DNA from: JASLEW01 sp963732005
GTDB lineage: Bacteria; Acidobacteriota; Thermoanaerobaculia; Multivoradales; UBA5704
Length of the DNA stretch: 64,000 nt
Assembly (NCBI GenBank): GCA_963732005.1
Contig: CAVSXT010000005.1
Coordinates: 1,488,001 to 1,552,000 of the forward strand
Reading direction: 5' to 3'
A program made the position numbers and the translations under genes. Positions 52,752 through 61,598 of the stretch are shown in pieces (position 1 is the stretch's first letter; each line of letters begins with the position of its first letter). Under the pieces are notes generated by a model, which saw only the letters and a program-made list of their open reading frames with translations, was not told the origin of the DNA and did not search any database.

Positions 52752-54179
52752 TCAGTAGACGTTGAGGCGCAGCGCGTGCCGCAGCGTCAGCCAGAGGATC
52801 TTGCAGTCGAGCGCCAGCGACCAGTTCTGGATGTAGTAGAGGTCGTACTGGATGCGCTTCTTGATCGAGGTGTTACCGCGCCAGCCGTGCACCTGCGCCC
52901 AGCCGGTGATGCCCGACTTGACGCGGTGGCGGAGCATGTAGCGCGGGATCTTGTGCTTGAACTCGCGCACGAAGCTCGGCCGCTCCGGCCGCGGGCCGAC
53001 GATCGACATGTCGCCGCGCAGCACGTTCCAGATCTGCGGCAACTCGTCGAGCGACCAGTGCCGCAGGAAGGTGCCGACGCGGGTGCGGCGCGGATCGTCC
53101 TTGATCGCCCACACCGGGCCGCTGGTGGCCTCGGCGTCGACGCGCATGGAGCGGAACTTGAGGATCATGAACGGCTTGCCGTCGAGGCCCATGCGCTCCT
53201 GGCGGTAGAAGATCGGACCGCGGTCCTCGAGCCAGATGGCCAGCGCCAGCAGCGGCGCGGCCGGCAGCAGCACCAGAAGCGACGCGGCGGCGATCGCCAG
53301 GTCCATGCCGCGCTTGACCATGCTGTTCCAGCCCTGCAGCGGCACCTGGGAGAGGTTGATGACCGGCGTGCCGTCGACGTCCTCGAGCGTGGCGTTGAGC
53401 GTGGCGTACTGCAGCACGTCAGGCACCAGCCGGATGTCCACGCACTCGCGCGCCATCAGCTCGAGCAGCTGCAACAGCTTCTTGTGGGCCTCGAGCGGCA
53501 GCGCCAGGAAGACCTGGTCGATGCTGCGCGCCGCCAACACCTCTTCCGCCTGGCGCAGCGTGCCGAGCACCGGCACGCCGCAGACCTGCGTGCCGAGCTT
53601 GCCCGGGTCGTCGTCGAGGAAGCCCACCACCTCGAAACCCATCTCGCGATGCGCCAGGATCTTCTGGGTGATCTCGCGGCCGAGGGTGCCGGCGCCGATC
53701 ACCAGGATGCGCTGCAGGTTGTGGCCGGACAGCCGCACGCGGCGCATCGACCAGCGCGCCAGCATGCGAGTGCCGGCGACGAACAGCAGGTCGACCAGCG
53801 CGAACAGGCCGAGGAACGCGCGGCTGTAGGTGAAGTACTCGTGGCTGCCGGGCGCCGCCGGCGGCCGGTACCAGGCGATCACCACCGACAGCAGGATGGT
53901 GGCCAGCAGCACCGCCAGCAGGATGGTGACGACCTCGTCCACCTGGCTGCGGCCGCGCCGGCTCTGGTAGAGCCCGTGGAAATAGAAGACCACCGGCCAC
54001 AGCACCAGCACGAACGGCAGCAGGAAGAGGTAGGGCTCGAAGCTCGGGACGCTCTTGGTGAGCGGGATGATCGCCAGCTCGAAACGCAGCAGCCAGGCGG
54101 CGCCGAACGCCGCCAGCGTCGCCACCAGATCGGTGACGAGATAGATGCTCGAAGTGATGCGATGGCGTTGGCGGATCAA
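52752..54179 (-). CDS. Polyprenyl sugar-phosphate transferase initiating surface polysaccharide
   Basis: 475 residues. The N-terminal ~150 hold four hydrophobic segments (LVTDLVATLAAFGAAWLL, YLFLLPFVLVLWPVVFYFHG, LLAVLLATILLSVVIAW, FLGLFALVDLLFVAGTRML), then a CoA-binding-like Rossmann domain (ILVIGAGTLGREITQKIL). The C-terminal sugar transferase domain has VKRGMDLAIAAASLL, ILKFRSMRVDA, SLDELPQIWNVLRGDMSIVG and GITGWAQVHGWRG, the signature of WbaP/WcaJ-type enzymes. It transfers a sugar 1-phosphate to undecaprenyl phosphate at the inner membrane. Its ATG overlaps the stop of the preceding GT gene (ATGA). Confidence 0.94.
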   Translation of the reverse strand: MIRQRHRITSSIYLVTDLVATLAAFGAAWLLRFELAIIPLTKSVPSFEPYLFLLPFVLVLWPVVFYFHGLYQSRRGRSQVDEVVTILLAVLLATILLSVVIAWYRPPAAPGSHEYFTYSRAFLGLFALVDLLFVAGTRMLARWSMRRVRLSGHNLQRILVIGAGTLGREITQKILAHREMGFEVVGFLDDDPGKLGTQVCGVPVLGTLRQAEEVLAARSIDQVFLALPLEAHKKLLQLLELMARECVDIRLVPDVLQYATLNATLEDVDGTPVINLSQVPLQGWNSMVKRGMDLAIAAASLLVLLPAAPLLALAIWLEDRGPIFYRQERMGLDGKPFMILKFRSMRVDAEATSGPVWAIKDDPRRTRVGTFLRHWSLDELPQIWNVLRGDMSIVGPRPERPSFVREFKHKIPRYMLRHRVKSGITGWAQVHGWRGNTSIKKRIQYDLYYIQNWSLALDCKILWLTLRHALRLNVY

Positions 54180-55351
54180 CGAAGGTCTGCCCTCGAGACT
54201 CGACGCGACGTCAGTGCTCGGCTCTCGTCACGGCTCAGCAGCGACCGAATACGTTCGGCGAAGTGCGCGGCGGCAAAAGACTCCGCCCGATGGCGCAGAT
54301 CCAATGGATTCCAGCCGATCCGCGCCGCTTTGTCAATCGCCGCGGCCAGCGCGCCCGCCGCGCCGCTGCCTTCCAGATCGTCGTAAAGCACTCCATGACG
54401 GCCGTCCTCGACCACGTCGAGCACGCCGCCGCGGGCCGCCGCCACCACCGGCGTGCCGCAGGCCAGGGCCTCGACCGAGGCGATGCCGAAGTCCTCGACG
54501 CCAGGCTGCAACAGGAACCGGGCGCCGCGGTAGAGGTCGCGCAGCGCCTCGTCGTCGACCCTGCCGAGCAGGCGGGTGCCCGGTCCGGCGAGCCGCTCCA
54601 GGCGGTCGCGCTCGGGGCCGTCGCCGGCGATCCGCAGCGCGACGCCGGCGCGCTCGCAGGCGGCGATGGCGATCTCGACGCGCTTGTAGGGGGCGAGCGC
54701 CGACACCACCAGCGCATAGCCCTGCTCCGCCGCTTCGGCCACCGCGGCCGCCGCCGGCGGCGGCGGGGTGAAGGACCGGGGGGTGAAGTAGTCCACCGCC
54801 ACCGGCGGATGCGCCACCTCGGCCTCGCGCCGGTAGAAGGCGCGGATGCGGCGCGCGACGAAGCTCGAGTTGGCGATGAACCGATCGACGCGCGCCGACG
54901 CCGCGGCGTCCCAGGCGCGCAACAACGAGAGGTTGAGCGCCCGCAGGCGCGCCAGCGGGCCGCGGCGGCGCGGGAAGTAGGCGTGCTCCTGGTCCCAGGC
55001 GTAGCGCATCGGCGTGTGGCAGTAGCAGACGTGCAGGCCGTCCGGCGGCGGGATCACTCCCTTGGCCACGCAGTGGCTCGACGAGATCACCAGGTCGAAG
55101 CCGCCGAGCTCGAACTCCTCGATGGCGGCGGGGAACAGCGGCAGGTAGTGGCGGTAGTGGCGGCGGATGCCGGGCGCCCGCTGCAGGAAGCTGGTGTGGA
55201 TCGGATGACTCTCGAGCGCCGCGCTGACGGTGCCGGGGAAATGAAAGAGAGTGAAGATGGGGGCGTCGGGGTACAGGGCGCCGAGATGCTCGAGCACTTT
55301 CTCGCCGCCGCGCATGCCGGTGAGCCAGTCGTGCACCAGCGCCACTCTCAC
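54176..55351 (-). CDS. GT4 glycosyltransferase
   Basis: 391 residues. Starts V-R-VALVHDWLTGMRGGEKVL, with the GGEK donor-side glycine loop of many GT4 enzymes. VCYCHTPMRYAWDQEHAYF and FIANSSFVARRIRAFY are N-domain signatures; ALAPYKRVEIAIAA and GVEDFGIASVEALACGTPVV hold the nucleotide-sugar site and the E-x7-E motif. GTG 55351 overlaps the upstream gene's TGA as GTGA, with AAGGAG 8-9 nt before. Probably adds one sugar of the repeat unit in the cytoplasm. Confidence 0.9.
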   Translation of the reverse strand: MRVALVHDWLTGMRGGEKVLEHLGALYPDAPIFTLFHFPGTVSAALESHPIHTSFLQRAPGIRRHYRHYLPLFPAAIEEFELGGFDLVISSSHCVAKGVIPPPDGLHVCYCHTPMRYAWDQEHAYFPRRRGPLARLRALNLSLLRAWDAAASARVDRFIANSSFVARRIRAFYRREAEVAHPPVAVDYFTPRSFTPPPPAAAAVAEAAEQGYALVVSALAPYKRVEIAIAACERAGVALRIAGDGPERDRLERLAGPGTRLLGRVDDEALRDLYRGARFLLQPGVEDFGIASVEALACGTPVVAAARGGVLDVVEDGRHGVLYDDLEGSGAAGALAAAIDKAARIGWNPLDLRHRAESFAAAHFAERIRSLLSRDESRALTSRRVSRADLR

Positions 55352-56637
55352 CCGGCACTCTCCTTGCCGGCGGCCGCGGGCGAGGGCGCCGGCGGCTGAG
55401 CGGTGCTTGCCGTGGCGCCCACGGCGCCCGCGGTGCCTGCGGTGTCCGCCGCGGTGGCGGGCGGCGGCGGCGCGCCCAGCACCGCCAGGTAGGCGCCGAG
55501 CGTCTGCCGGGCGGTCTGCTCCCAGCGGAAATCCTGCGCCCGGCGCAGGCCGAGGCGGGCCAGCGCGTCGCGGTGCTCGGCGTCCGCCATGCACAGGGCG
55601 ATCGCCTTGGCCATCGCCGGGATGTCGAGCGGATCGACGAGGTGCGCGTAGCCCTGCGCGATCTCCTTGAGCGCCGAGGTGTTGGAGGTGACGACCGCGA
55701 CGCCCGAGGCCATCGCCTCGACCACCGGCAAGCCGAAACCCTCGTACAGGGTGGGATAGAGGAAGAGCGTGGCGCCCTGGTAGATCGCCGGCAGCGCTTC
55801 CTGCGCCACGTGGCCCAGCAGGCGCACCTGGTCGCCCAGGCCGAGGTGCGCGGCGCGCTGGCGGATCTTGAACTCCGAGCCGGCGCGGCTGCCGACGCAG
55901 ATCAGCGGCGCGTCGAACGGCGCCAGCTGGCGGGCGCGAGCGTAGGCCTGGACGACGGTGTCGAGGTTCTTGTGCGGCTTGGGGTTGCCGACGAACAGCA
56001 GGTAGGGCCGGGTGATCCCGAGGCGGTGCAGCCAGCGCTCGATCTCTTCCTCCGGCAGGCGCCGGCGAAAGACGTCCTCGACGCCGTTGTAGATGACCTC
56101 GATCTTGCGGCCGTCGATCGCGAACTGCTGCATCAGGTCGGCGCGAGTGTTCTGCGACACCGCGATGATGCGGTCGCCGCGCGTCAGGCTGTGGTGGATC
56201 ATGCGGCGGGCATAGAAGAAGGCCAGGCGGCTGGGCAGGAACTCGGGGTAGAGCAGGTGGATGATGTCGTGGATGGTGACCACCACCCGCGACCGCAGCA
56301 CGGCAGGCAGCACGTAATGGGTGGCGTGATAGAGGTCGAGCCGCTGCCGCCAGAGCCGCCACGAAAGGGTCGCCAGCTCGCGCACCGAGTAGACCGGGGT
56401 GCTTTCGACCACCAGCTCGAAATTGGGGGGCAGGTCGGCGAGCTGCTCGCGGTCCTCCGGCCGCACCAGCAGGGTGTAACGCAGCGCGACGCCGCCGGCG
56501 TCGATCGTGGCCAGCGCCCGGACCAGGTTGCGGACGTAGGTGCCGATCCCGAAGTCCTGGAGCTTGCGGGCGTCGAGGCCGATCTTGTAGGTCTGGTCGG
56601 GCAAGGCCGAGCTCATTCTATGCGCACTGGCCCGCAT
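55348..56637 (-). CDS. GT4 glycosyltransferase
   Basis: 429 residues. YKIGLDARKLQDFGIGTYVRN is a GT4 acceptor-side start; VVTIHDIIHLLYPEFLP, FVGNPKPHKNLDTVVQAYA and YEGFGLPVVEAMASGVAVVTS follow, with both Glu of E-x7-E. The C-terminal ~40 residues are Ala/Pro/Thr-rich and variable. ATG 56637 or ATG 56616 may be used; neither has a strong ribosome site. Third gene of the minus-strand arm. Confidence 0.88.
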   Translation of the reverse strand: MRASAHRMSSALPDQTYKIGLDARKLQDFGIGTYVRNLVRALATIDAGGVALRYTLLVRPEDREQLADLPPNFELVVESTPVYSVRELATLSWRLWRQRLDLYHATHYVLPAVLRSRVVVTIHDIIHLLYPEFLPSRLAFFYARRMIHHSLTRGDRIIAVSQNTRADLMQQFAIDGRKIEVIYNGVEDVFRRRLPEEEIERWLHRLGITRPYLLFVGNPKPHKNLDTVVQAYARARQLAPFDAPLICVGSRAGSEFKIRQRAAHLGLGDQVRLLGHVAQEALPAIYQGATLFLYPTLYEGFGLPVVEAMASGVAVVTSNTSALKEIAQGYAHLVDPLDIPAMAKAIALCMADAEHRDALARLGLRRAQDFRWEQTARQTLGAYLAVLGAPPPPATAADTAGTAGAVGATASTAQPPAPSPAAAGKESAG

Positions 56638-56719
56638 TTCTCACCACCTGCCGGTCTCGCCCCCTGCCGGCTGGCGCCGCCGGCGGGCCCGGAAACGGGG
56701 CTGGCTCGCCGGCGACGAT

Positions 56720-58003
56720 TCACCCCAGGGCTTCGCGGAAGACCTCTTCCATCTCGGCCGCCGCCCGCGGCCAGCGGAAGCGGCCGGCTTGCGCCACGGC
56801 GCGGCCGGCGAGCTCGGCGGCTCGCCCCGGATCGGCGATCAGGCGGGCGAGCGCCGCGGCGAGCGCCGCCGTGTCGCCCGGCGGCACCAGCACTCCGGCG
56901 TCGCCCACCACCTCCGGCAGGCTCGAGGTGTCGAGGACCACGGCCGGCACGCCGCAGGCGAGCGCCTCGGCCGGCGGCAGCCCGAAGCCCTCGTAGAGCG
57001 ACGGGTAGACGAACAGGCTGGCGGCCTGGAAGACCCTGACCAGCGCGGCGCGGTCGAGCCGGCCGAGCGCGAGCAGGCGGGCGGTGGTCGGGATCGCCGC
57101 GCTGCCGGCGCCCGCCCCGGTCGGCACCAGGCTCGCCGCGCTGCCGGCGCCCTGCTCCGGCAGTGCATGCGTCGTGCCGTGCTCGTCGCCGCCGCGCGCC
57201 GCCAGTCTGGCGATGCGCCTGGCGAGGGCGCGGCTGCCCCAGCCATAGGGGCCGGCCAGCACCAGCGGTGGAAAGCTCGGGTCGTCGGCCGCCAGCGCTT
57301 CCCAGGCGTCGAGCAGCGCGCCGACGTTCTTGCGCGGTTCGAGCGTGCCGGCATAGAGCAGGTAGCCCTGCGGGGCGCCGAGCGCGGCGCGGGTGGCCGC
57401 GATCTCGTCGGCGCCGGCCGGACGGAACTCTTCGTCCACCCCGGGGTAGACCACCCGCACCTTGCCGGCGGTGCCCGGAAACTGCTCGGCGAGGTCGGCG
57501 GCGGTGGCGTGCGAGAGGGTGACCAGCCGCCGCGCCTCGCGCAGCGAGGCGGCGAGGAACGGCAGCAGGCTCGCACGCACCTTGGCGCGGTGCGCTTCTG
57601 GAAACAGCAGCACGGTGAGGTCGTGGACGGTGGCCACGCCCGGCACCGGGCAGGCGAGCGGCAGGGTCAGCAGCGGCGACCAGAACAGGTCCACGTCGCC
57701 GCGCCGCAGCCGCCGCGGCAGCGCCAGCTGCTGCCAGACGACACCCAGGGGCGCGCGCTGCTGCTCGAGGTCGATGCCGGCCGCCGCCAGCTCCTCGGCG
57801 CCGCGCGGCGGCCGGTGCGCGACGCCCAGGTAGCGCATGCCGCCGCGGCGCGCCAGGGCGATCGCCAGCGAGCGGGTGTAGACGCCGATGCCGGTGGGCG
57901 GCGGCACCAGCGCCCGCAGGTCGATGGCGACCCGTGGGCGCGGCGCGGGAGCCGCGGGCGTCGCCGGCAGCGCGGCGGCGGCGGGAGAGGCGGCCGTCGG
58001 CAT
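56720..58003 (-). CDS. GT4 glycosyltransferase
   Basis: 427 residues. VAIDLRALVPPPTGIGVYTR, VATVHDLTVLLFPEAH, YAGTLEPRKNVGALLDAWEA and YEGFGLPPAEALACGVPAVVL are typical GT4 motifs, including the E-x7-E pair. An extra ~35-residue Gly/Ala/Thr-rich insert interrupts the nucleotide-binding half at about 275-315 (EHGTTHALPEQGAGSAASL). ATG 58003 lies 8 nt after TAAGAT, suggesting a near-leaderless transcript. It is separated from the upstream GT gene by a 29-bp tandem repeat. Confidence 0.88.
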   Translation of the reverse strand: MPTAASPAAAALPATPAAPAPRPRVAIDLRALVPPPTGIGVYTRSLAIALARRGGMRYLGVAHRPPRGAEELAAAGIDLEQQRAPLGVVWQQLALPRRLRRGDVDLFWSPLLTLPLACPVPGVATVHDLTVLLFPEAHRAKVRASLLPFLAASLREARRLVTLSHATAADLAEQFPGTAGKVRVVYPGVDEEFRPAGADEIAATRAALGAPQGYLLYAGTLEPRKNVGALLDAWEALAADDPSFPPLVLAGPYGWGSRALARRIARLAARGGDEHGTTHALPEQGAGSAASLVPTGAGAGSAAIPTTARLLALGRLDRAALVRVFQAASLFVYPSLYEGFGLPPAEALACGVPAVVLDTSSLPEVVGDAGVLVPPGDTAALAAALARLIADPGRAAELAGRAVAQAGRFRWPRAAAEMEEVFREALG

Positions 58004-58011
58004 GGCGCAGC

Positions 58012-58017
58012 ATCTTA
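58012..58017 (-). promoter_or_regulatory. TAAGAT -10-like box eight bases before ATG
   Basis: On the minus strand TAAGAT is followed by GCTGCGCC and ATG 58003, matching the arrangement before the DUF4143 gene. It implies a second transcript start inside the minus glycosyltransferase arm. Confidence 0.35.
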
Positions 58018-58044
58018 CCGGACGAGCGCAGGGCGGTCAGGCTC

Positions 58045-58102
58045 CAATTGGACGTGCGCCGGCCAGTCGGCGGCAATTGGACGAGCACCGGGCCAGCCGG
58101 CG
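58045..58102 (-). repeat. 29-bp imperfect tandem repeat between glycosyltransferase genes
   Basis: Two 29-bp copies (58045-58073 and 58074-58102), each starting CAATTGGACG, end directly at the stop of the GT4 gene at 58103. They differ at several positions. The intergenic placement suggests local duplication; a regulatory role is not shown. Confidence 0.6.
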
Positions 58103-59797
58103 CTAGGCGGCGCCTGCCGCCTCGCGCCAGGCGGCGGCGGTGGCGGCGGCGGTCCGCTGCCAGTCGAAGCGGGCGCTGCGCTCCCGGGCGCGGCGCGACA
58201 GGGCCTGGCGCAGGGCGCCGTCGTCCAGCACCCGCCGCAGCTGGCCGTGCCAGAGGTCGGGTCGCATGGCTGGCGCGTAGAGCGCCGCGTCGCCGGCCAC
58301 CTCGCGGAAGACCGGTAAATCGGAGAGCACCAGCGGCGCGCCGACCGCCAACGCTTCGACGACCGGGATCCCGAAGCCTTCGTAGAGCGACGGCAGCGCC
58401 ACGACCGCGGCACCGCGGTAGAGGGCGGCGAGCTCGCTCGGCGAGACGTAGCCCAGGTAGCGCAGCCAGCCCTCGCTCTCGGCCGCGGCCAGCTCGCGCC
58501 GGAGCTCGCCCGCCCGCCAGCCGTAGGGGCCGCAGAGCAGCAGCGGCGGCGCGCCGCCGGCTCGGCGCAGCTCGCGCCAGGCGGCGAGCAGCGTGGTGAC
58601 GTTCTTGCGCGGCTCGAGGGTGCCGACGAACAGGCCGTAGCGATCAGGCGTGCCGGCCGGCGGCGCGGCGGCGGCGAGCACCGCCGGAGACCGCGGCAGG
58701 TGACCGGGCCCGAGATGGATGGCGCGCACGCGCGCCGGCGCCACGCCGGCGGCCACCAGCTCGCCGGCCACCGCCTGGCTGTCGGTGAGCAGCAGGTCGG
58801 CGTCGAGCAGCGTCCGCTCGAGCCGCTCGGCCAGCGCCCGCGCGGTGTCGGGCCGCACCGCCCAGGGCACGCGGTGCCAGGAAAGGTCGTGAATGGCGGC
58901 GACGCGCGCGCCGCGGGCGCAGCGGAACAGCGGCGGCAGCAGGAAGTTGGGAGCGAAGAGGACGCGGTTGCGGTCGGCGGCCACCAGCAGCGGCGCCAAC
59001 CGCCGCAGCAGCTGGTCGGCCCGCCAGGGCGGGATCACCAGCCCGTCGGGAGCGGCATAGGTGACGTGCTCGATGGCGGGCCCGGCGGGCAGGCGCACCA
59101 CGGGACCGGACGGAAACGGAGGATCGGACGGCATCCGGACCGGCGATGCCTCCGGGGCCGATGGTGCCGGTGGGGCTGATGGTGCAGGCTGGGCCGATGG
59201 TGCCGGCTGGGCCGATGGTGCAGGTGGGGCCGATGGTCCAGGTGGGGCGGAGGGTGCAGGTGGGGCCGATGGTGCCGGTGGGGCCGATGGTGCCGGTGGG
59301 GCCGATGGTGCCGGTGGGGCCGATGGTTCCGGCGTGGGCGATGGTGCAGGTGGGGCCGATGGCGCAGGTGGGGCTGAGGACGGAGGTAGGGCCGAGGACG
59401 CAGGCGCCGGTGCGAGCGACCGCGTGGCGTCGAGGTCCTCGGCCGGCGGCTCGGCTGGCGGCACCGGCGGCGGCGGCTCCTCGGTCGGCGCCAGGCGCTG
59501 ACCGTAGAGACGGAGGCGGAGATCGTCGCGCTGCGCCAGGTGGGCCAGCAGCTCGTGGAGATACCAGCCGACGCCGGTCAGGGTCTCGTAGAGGCCGTCG
59601 ATGTCCACCGCCACCGTCAGGCGCGGCTCGGCGCGGCGGCGGCGGATGCGGCGCGCCAGGTCGCAGAGGAAGGCGGCAGTCGCCGCGAGGCGGCGCGGCG
59701 AGAAGAGGCGCAGGACGGCGCGCGCGACCAGTTCCGGGCTGCCGCGGCCGGCGGCCGGTACGCGGTCGCGGCGCGGGCTGGATTGGGGAATCGCCAT
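58103..59797 (-). CDS. GT4 glycosyltransferase with hexapeptide-repeat insert
   Basis: 564 residues. The enzyme half-domains (VAVDIDGLYETLTGVGWYL, VAAIHDLSWHRVPWAVRP, FVGTLEPRKNVTTLLAAW, YEGFGIPVVEALAVGAPLVL) are separated by a Pro/Ala/Ser insert at about 128-225, encoded by 13 copies of an 18-bp repeat (Ala-Pro-Pro-Ala-Pro-Ser type). The start is ATG 59797, divergent from the membrane protein gene whose upstream in-frame ATGs overlap it. Likely promoter-proximal gene of the minus arm of the polysaccharide cluster. Confidence 0.87.
   Translation of the reverse strand: MAIPQSSPRRDRVPAAGRGSPELVARAVLRLFSPRRLAATAAFLCDLARRIRRRRAEPRLTVAVDIDGLYETLTGVGWYLHELLAHLAQRDDLRLRLYGQRLAPTEEPPPPVPPAEPPAEDLDATRSLAPAPASSALPPSSAPPAPSAPPAPSPTPEPSAPPAPSAPPAPSAPPAPSAPPAPSAPPGPSAPPAPSAQPAPSAQPAPSAPPAPSAPEASPVRMPSDPPFPSGPVVRLPAGPAIEHVTYAAPDGLVIPPWRADQLLRRLAPLLVAADRNRVLFAPNFLLPPLFRCARGARVAAIHDLSWHRVPWAVRPDTARALAERLERTLLDADLLLTDSQAVAGELVAAGVAPARVRAIHLGPGHLPRSPAVLAAAAPPAGTPDRYGLFVGTLEPRKNVTTLLAAWRELRRAGGAPPLLLCGPYGWRAGELRRELAAAESEGWLRYLGYVSPSELAALYRGAAVVALPSLYEGFGIPVVEALAVGAPLVLSDLPVFREVAGDAALYAPAMRPDLWHGQLRRVLDDGALRQALSRRARERSARFDWQRTAAATAAAWREAAGAA
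59163..59396. repeat. 18-bp minisatellite, 13 copies, inside a glycosyltransferase gene
   Basis: Consensus GGTGC(C/A)GGTGGGGCCGAT, 13 copies, several identical (59271-59324). Read on the minus strand it encodes Pro-Ala-Pro-Ser-Ala-Pro hexapeptides. Because the unit is a multiple of three, copy changes alter linker length without breaking the frame. Confidence 0.85.
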
Positions 59798-59810
59798 GGC
59801 CTTGACGATG

Positions 59811-59820
59811 AGTGTATCTT
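59811..59820. promoter_or_regulatory. Overlapping -10-like boxes in the divergent polysaccharide-cluster gap
   Basis: TACACT (minus, 59816-59811) lies 13 nt before ATG 59797. TATCTT (plus, 59815-59820) lies 23 nt before ATG 59844. Both arms would be transcribed from a very short shared region. The plus box favours ATG 59844 over the in-frame ATGs at 59796 and 59808. No convincing -35 was found. Confidence 0.3.
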
Positions 59821-59843
59821 TACCGCCACCGGCCCCCCTCGCG

Positions 59844-61598
59844 ATGCGCGCCCTGCCCTCTGCCGCCGTCTACGTTTCCCTGCTCCTGCTGGGGCTTGCC
59901 GCGACCGTTTACAAGCTCCACTTCCCGCCGGGGCCGATCGCCGACGAGCCGGCCTACGTGATGATGACCCAGAGCATCTGGCACGATCACGACCTCTCGT
60001 ACGATCACCGCGATCTCGAGCGCGCCTACCGCATCTGGGACCAGGGACCCAACGGCCTCATCCTTTCCACTCCCGACGACGGCAAGACCCTGCGCTACGG
60101 CAAGCCGTTCATCTACCCGCTCGCGGCGGTACCGTTCTACGCCGTCTTTGGAGTGCCGGGCATGGTGGTGTTCAACATGGCGCTGTTCCTCGCCATGATG
60201 TGGGCCGCGTGGTGGTTCTGGCGCGGCGAAAGCGGCCACGTCGGGCTGTACCTGGCCGGCTTCTTCTTCGCCTCGGCCGCCTTCTGCTACGTGTTCTGGC
60301 TACAGCCTGAAGTCTTCGACATGGCGTGCGCCTTCTTCCCGCTGCTGATCTGGCAGGTGGTGCGGCGGCGCCAGGTGTGGAGCTGGCGCGAGCCGGCGCT
60401 GCTCGGGGTGGCGGGCCTGCTGCTGGCCGCCGGCTTCGTCTCCAAGGAACCGATCGGGGTGCTGGCCGCGCCGATCGCCATCGACCTGCTGTGGCAGCGC
60501 CGCTTCCGCGGCGTGCTGGCGCTGGCGGCCCCGGCGCTCGCCGGCCTCGCGCTGCTGTTCGCCGCGCAGTGGCACCTGACCGGCAGCTACAGCCCGTACC
60601 GCGGCGTGCACCGGCGCTCCTTCGAAAGCGAGTACCCGCTCGAAAGCAAGCGCGACTTCTGGGCGCTGTACCGCAACACCAGCTTCGGCTCCTGGTCGGC
60701 GCTCGGCATCGAGACCACGCCGCGCATGCTGCTCTACGACCTGGGCTACTTCGTCGCCGGCCGCCACACCGGCCTGCTGCCCTATTTCCCGTTCGCGCTG
60801 TTCACCTTCGGGCTGTACCTCGTCGGGCCCAAGGATCGCTCGCGCCACCTGCTGCTGCTGGCGCTGGCCGCCTACTGCCTGGCGCTGTTCGTGCTGCGCC
60901 CCAACAACTACCACGGCGGCATGGGGGCGGTGGGCAACCGCTATTTCGCCGGCATCTATCCGGCCCTGCTCTTCCTGCCCGGGCGGATCGCGGCGCGGCG
61001 CAGCCTGGTGCTGCCTTTCGCCGCCGCCGGACTGTGGACCGCGGCGGTGGCGGCGGTGCCGCTGATGCAGCTCGCGCCGGAGCCGACCCTGCAGGCGCAC
61101 GTGCGCGCCGCCACCTTCCAGGCGCTGCCGCTCGAGCTGACGCTGATCGCCAAGATCCCCGGCTACTTTCTGCGCGCCTGGCCGGGCGGCGTCTGGGTGG
61201 TGCCGAAGCAGAACTTCTATGCCGACGAGCGCCATCCGCGCGGCGTCTGGGTGCGCGGCGCCTCGCGCTCCGAGGTGGTGGTGGTGTCGCCGGCGCCGGT
61301 CGAGCGCCTGCGCTTCAACGTCTACTCGCTCTCCGAGATCAATCAGCTGACCCTGGACAGCGGCGTCGAGCGGGTAATCGTGCGCTTCGACAGCGACGGC
61401 AAGCGCCAGGGCACGCCGGTCGACCTGGCCCTGCGGCCGGCGGCGCGCGACCTCGGCTTCTTCCCCGACGCGCCGCACGAATGGTTCTATCGCTTCACCC
61501 TCGACACGAGCGACGGCATCGTGCCGGCGCACCGCGACCCGAAGAGCCAGGACACGCGCAACCTGGGCGTTTTCCTGGGGTTCGAGGGCCCGCCGTGA
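59844..61598 (+). CDS. Polytopic membrane protein, GT39/ArnT-like
   Basis: 584 residues with about ten hydrophobic segments in the first ~400 residues (for example VYVSLLLLGLAATVYKL, VFNMALFLAMMWAAWWFW, LYLAGFFFASAAFCYVFWL). FPPGPIADEPAYVMMTQSIW near the N-terminus resembles the Asp-containing first extracytoplasmic loop of GT-C/GT39 enzymes that use polyprenyl-phosphate sugars. The C-terminal ~180 residues are soluble with a beta-rich pattern (FNVYSLSEINQLTLDSG). Its stop overlaps the next start as GTGA. Probably decorates lipid-linked glycan; substrate unknown. Confidence 0.75.
   Translation: MRALPSAAVYVSLLLLGLAATVYKLHFPPGPIADEPAYVMMTQSIWHDHDLSYDHRDLERAYRIWDQGPNGLILSTPDDGKTLRYGKPFIYPLAAVPFYAVFGVPGMVVFNMALFLAMMWAAWWFWRGESGHVGLYLAGFFFASAAFCYVFWLQPEVFDMACAFFPLLIWQVVRRRQVWSWREPALLGVAGLLLAAGFVSKEPIGVLAAPIAIDLLWQRRFRGVLALAAPALAGLALLFAAQWHLTGSYSPYRGVHRRSFESEYPLESKRDFWALYRNTSFGSWSALGIETTPRMLLYDLGYFVAGRHTGLLPYFPFALFTFGLYLVGPKDRSRHLLLLALAAYCLALFVLRPNNYHGGMGAVGNRYFAGIYPALLFLPGRIAARRSLVLPFAAAGLWTAAVAAVPLMQLAPEPTLQAHVRAATFQALPLELTLIAKIPGYFLRAWPGGVWVVPKQNFYADERHPRGVWVRGASRSEVVVVSPAPVERLRFNVYSLSEINQLTLDSGVERVIVRFDSDGKRQGTPVDLALRPAARDLGFFPDAPHEWFYRFTLDTSDGIVPAHRDPKSQDTRNLGVFLGFEGPP

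Noticed and set aside
58045..58102. CRISPR-like repeat pair between GT genes
   Set aside because: Only two tandem copies without spacers and no cas genes; simple tandem duplication is enough.
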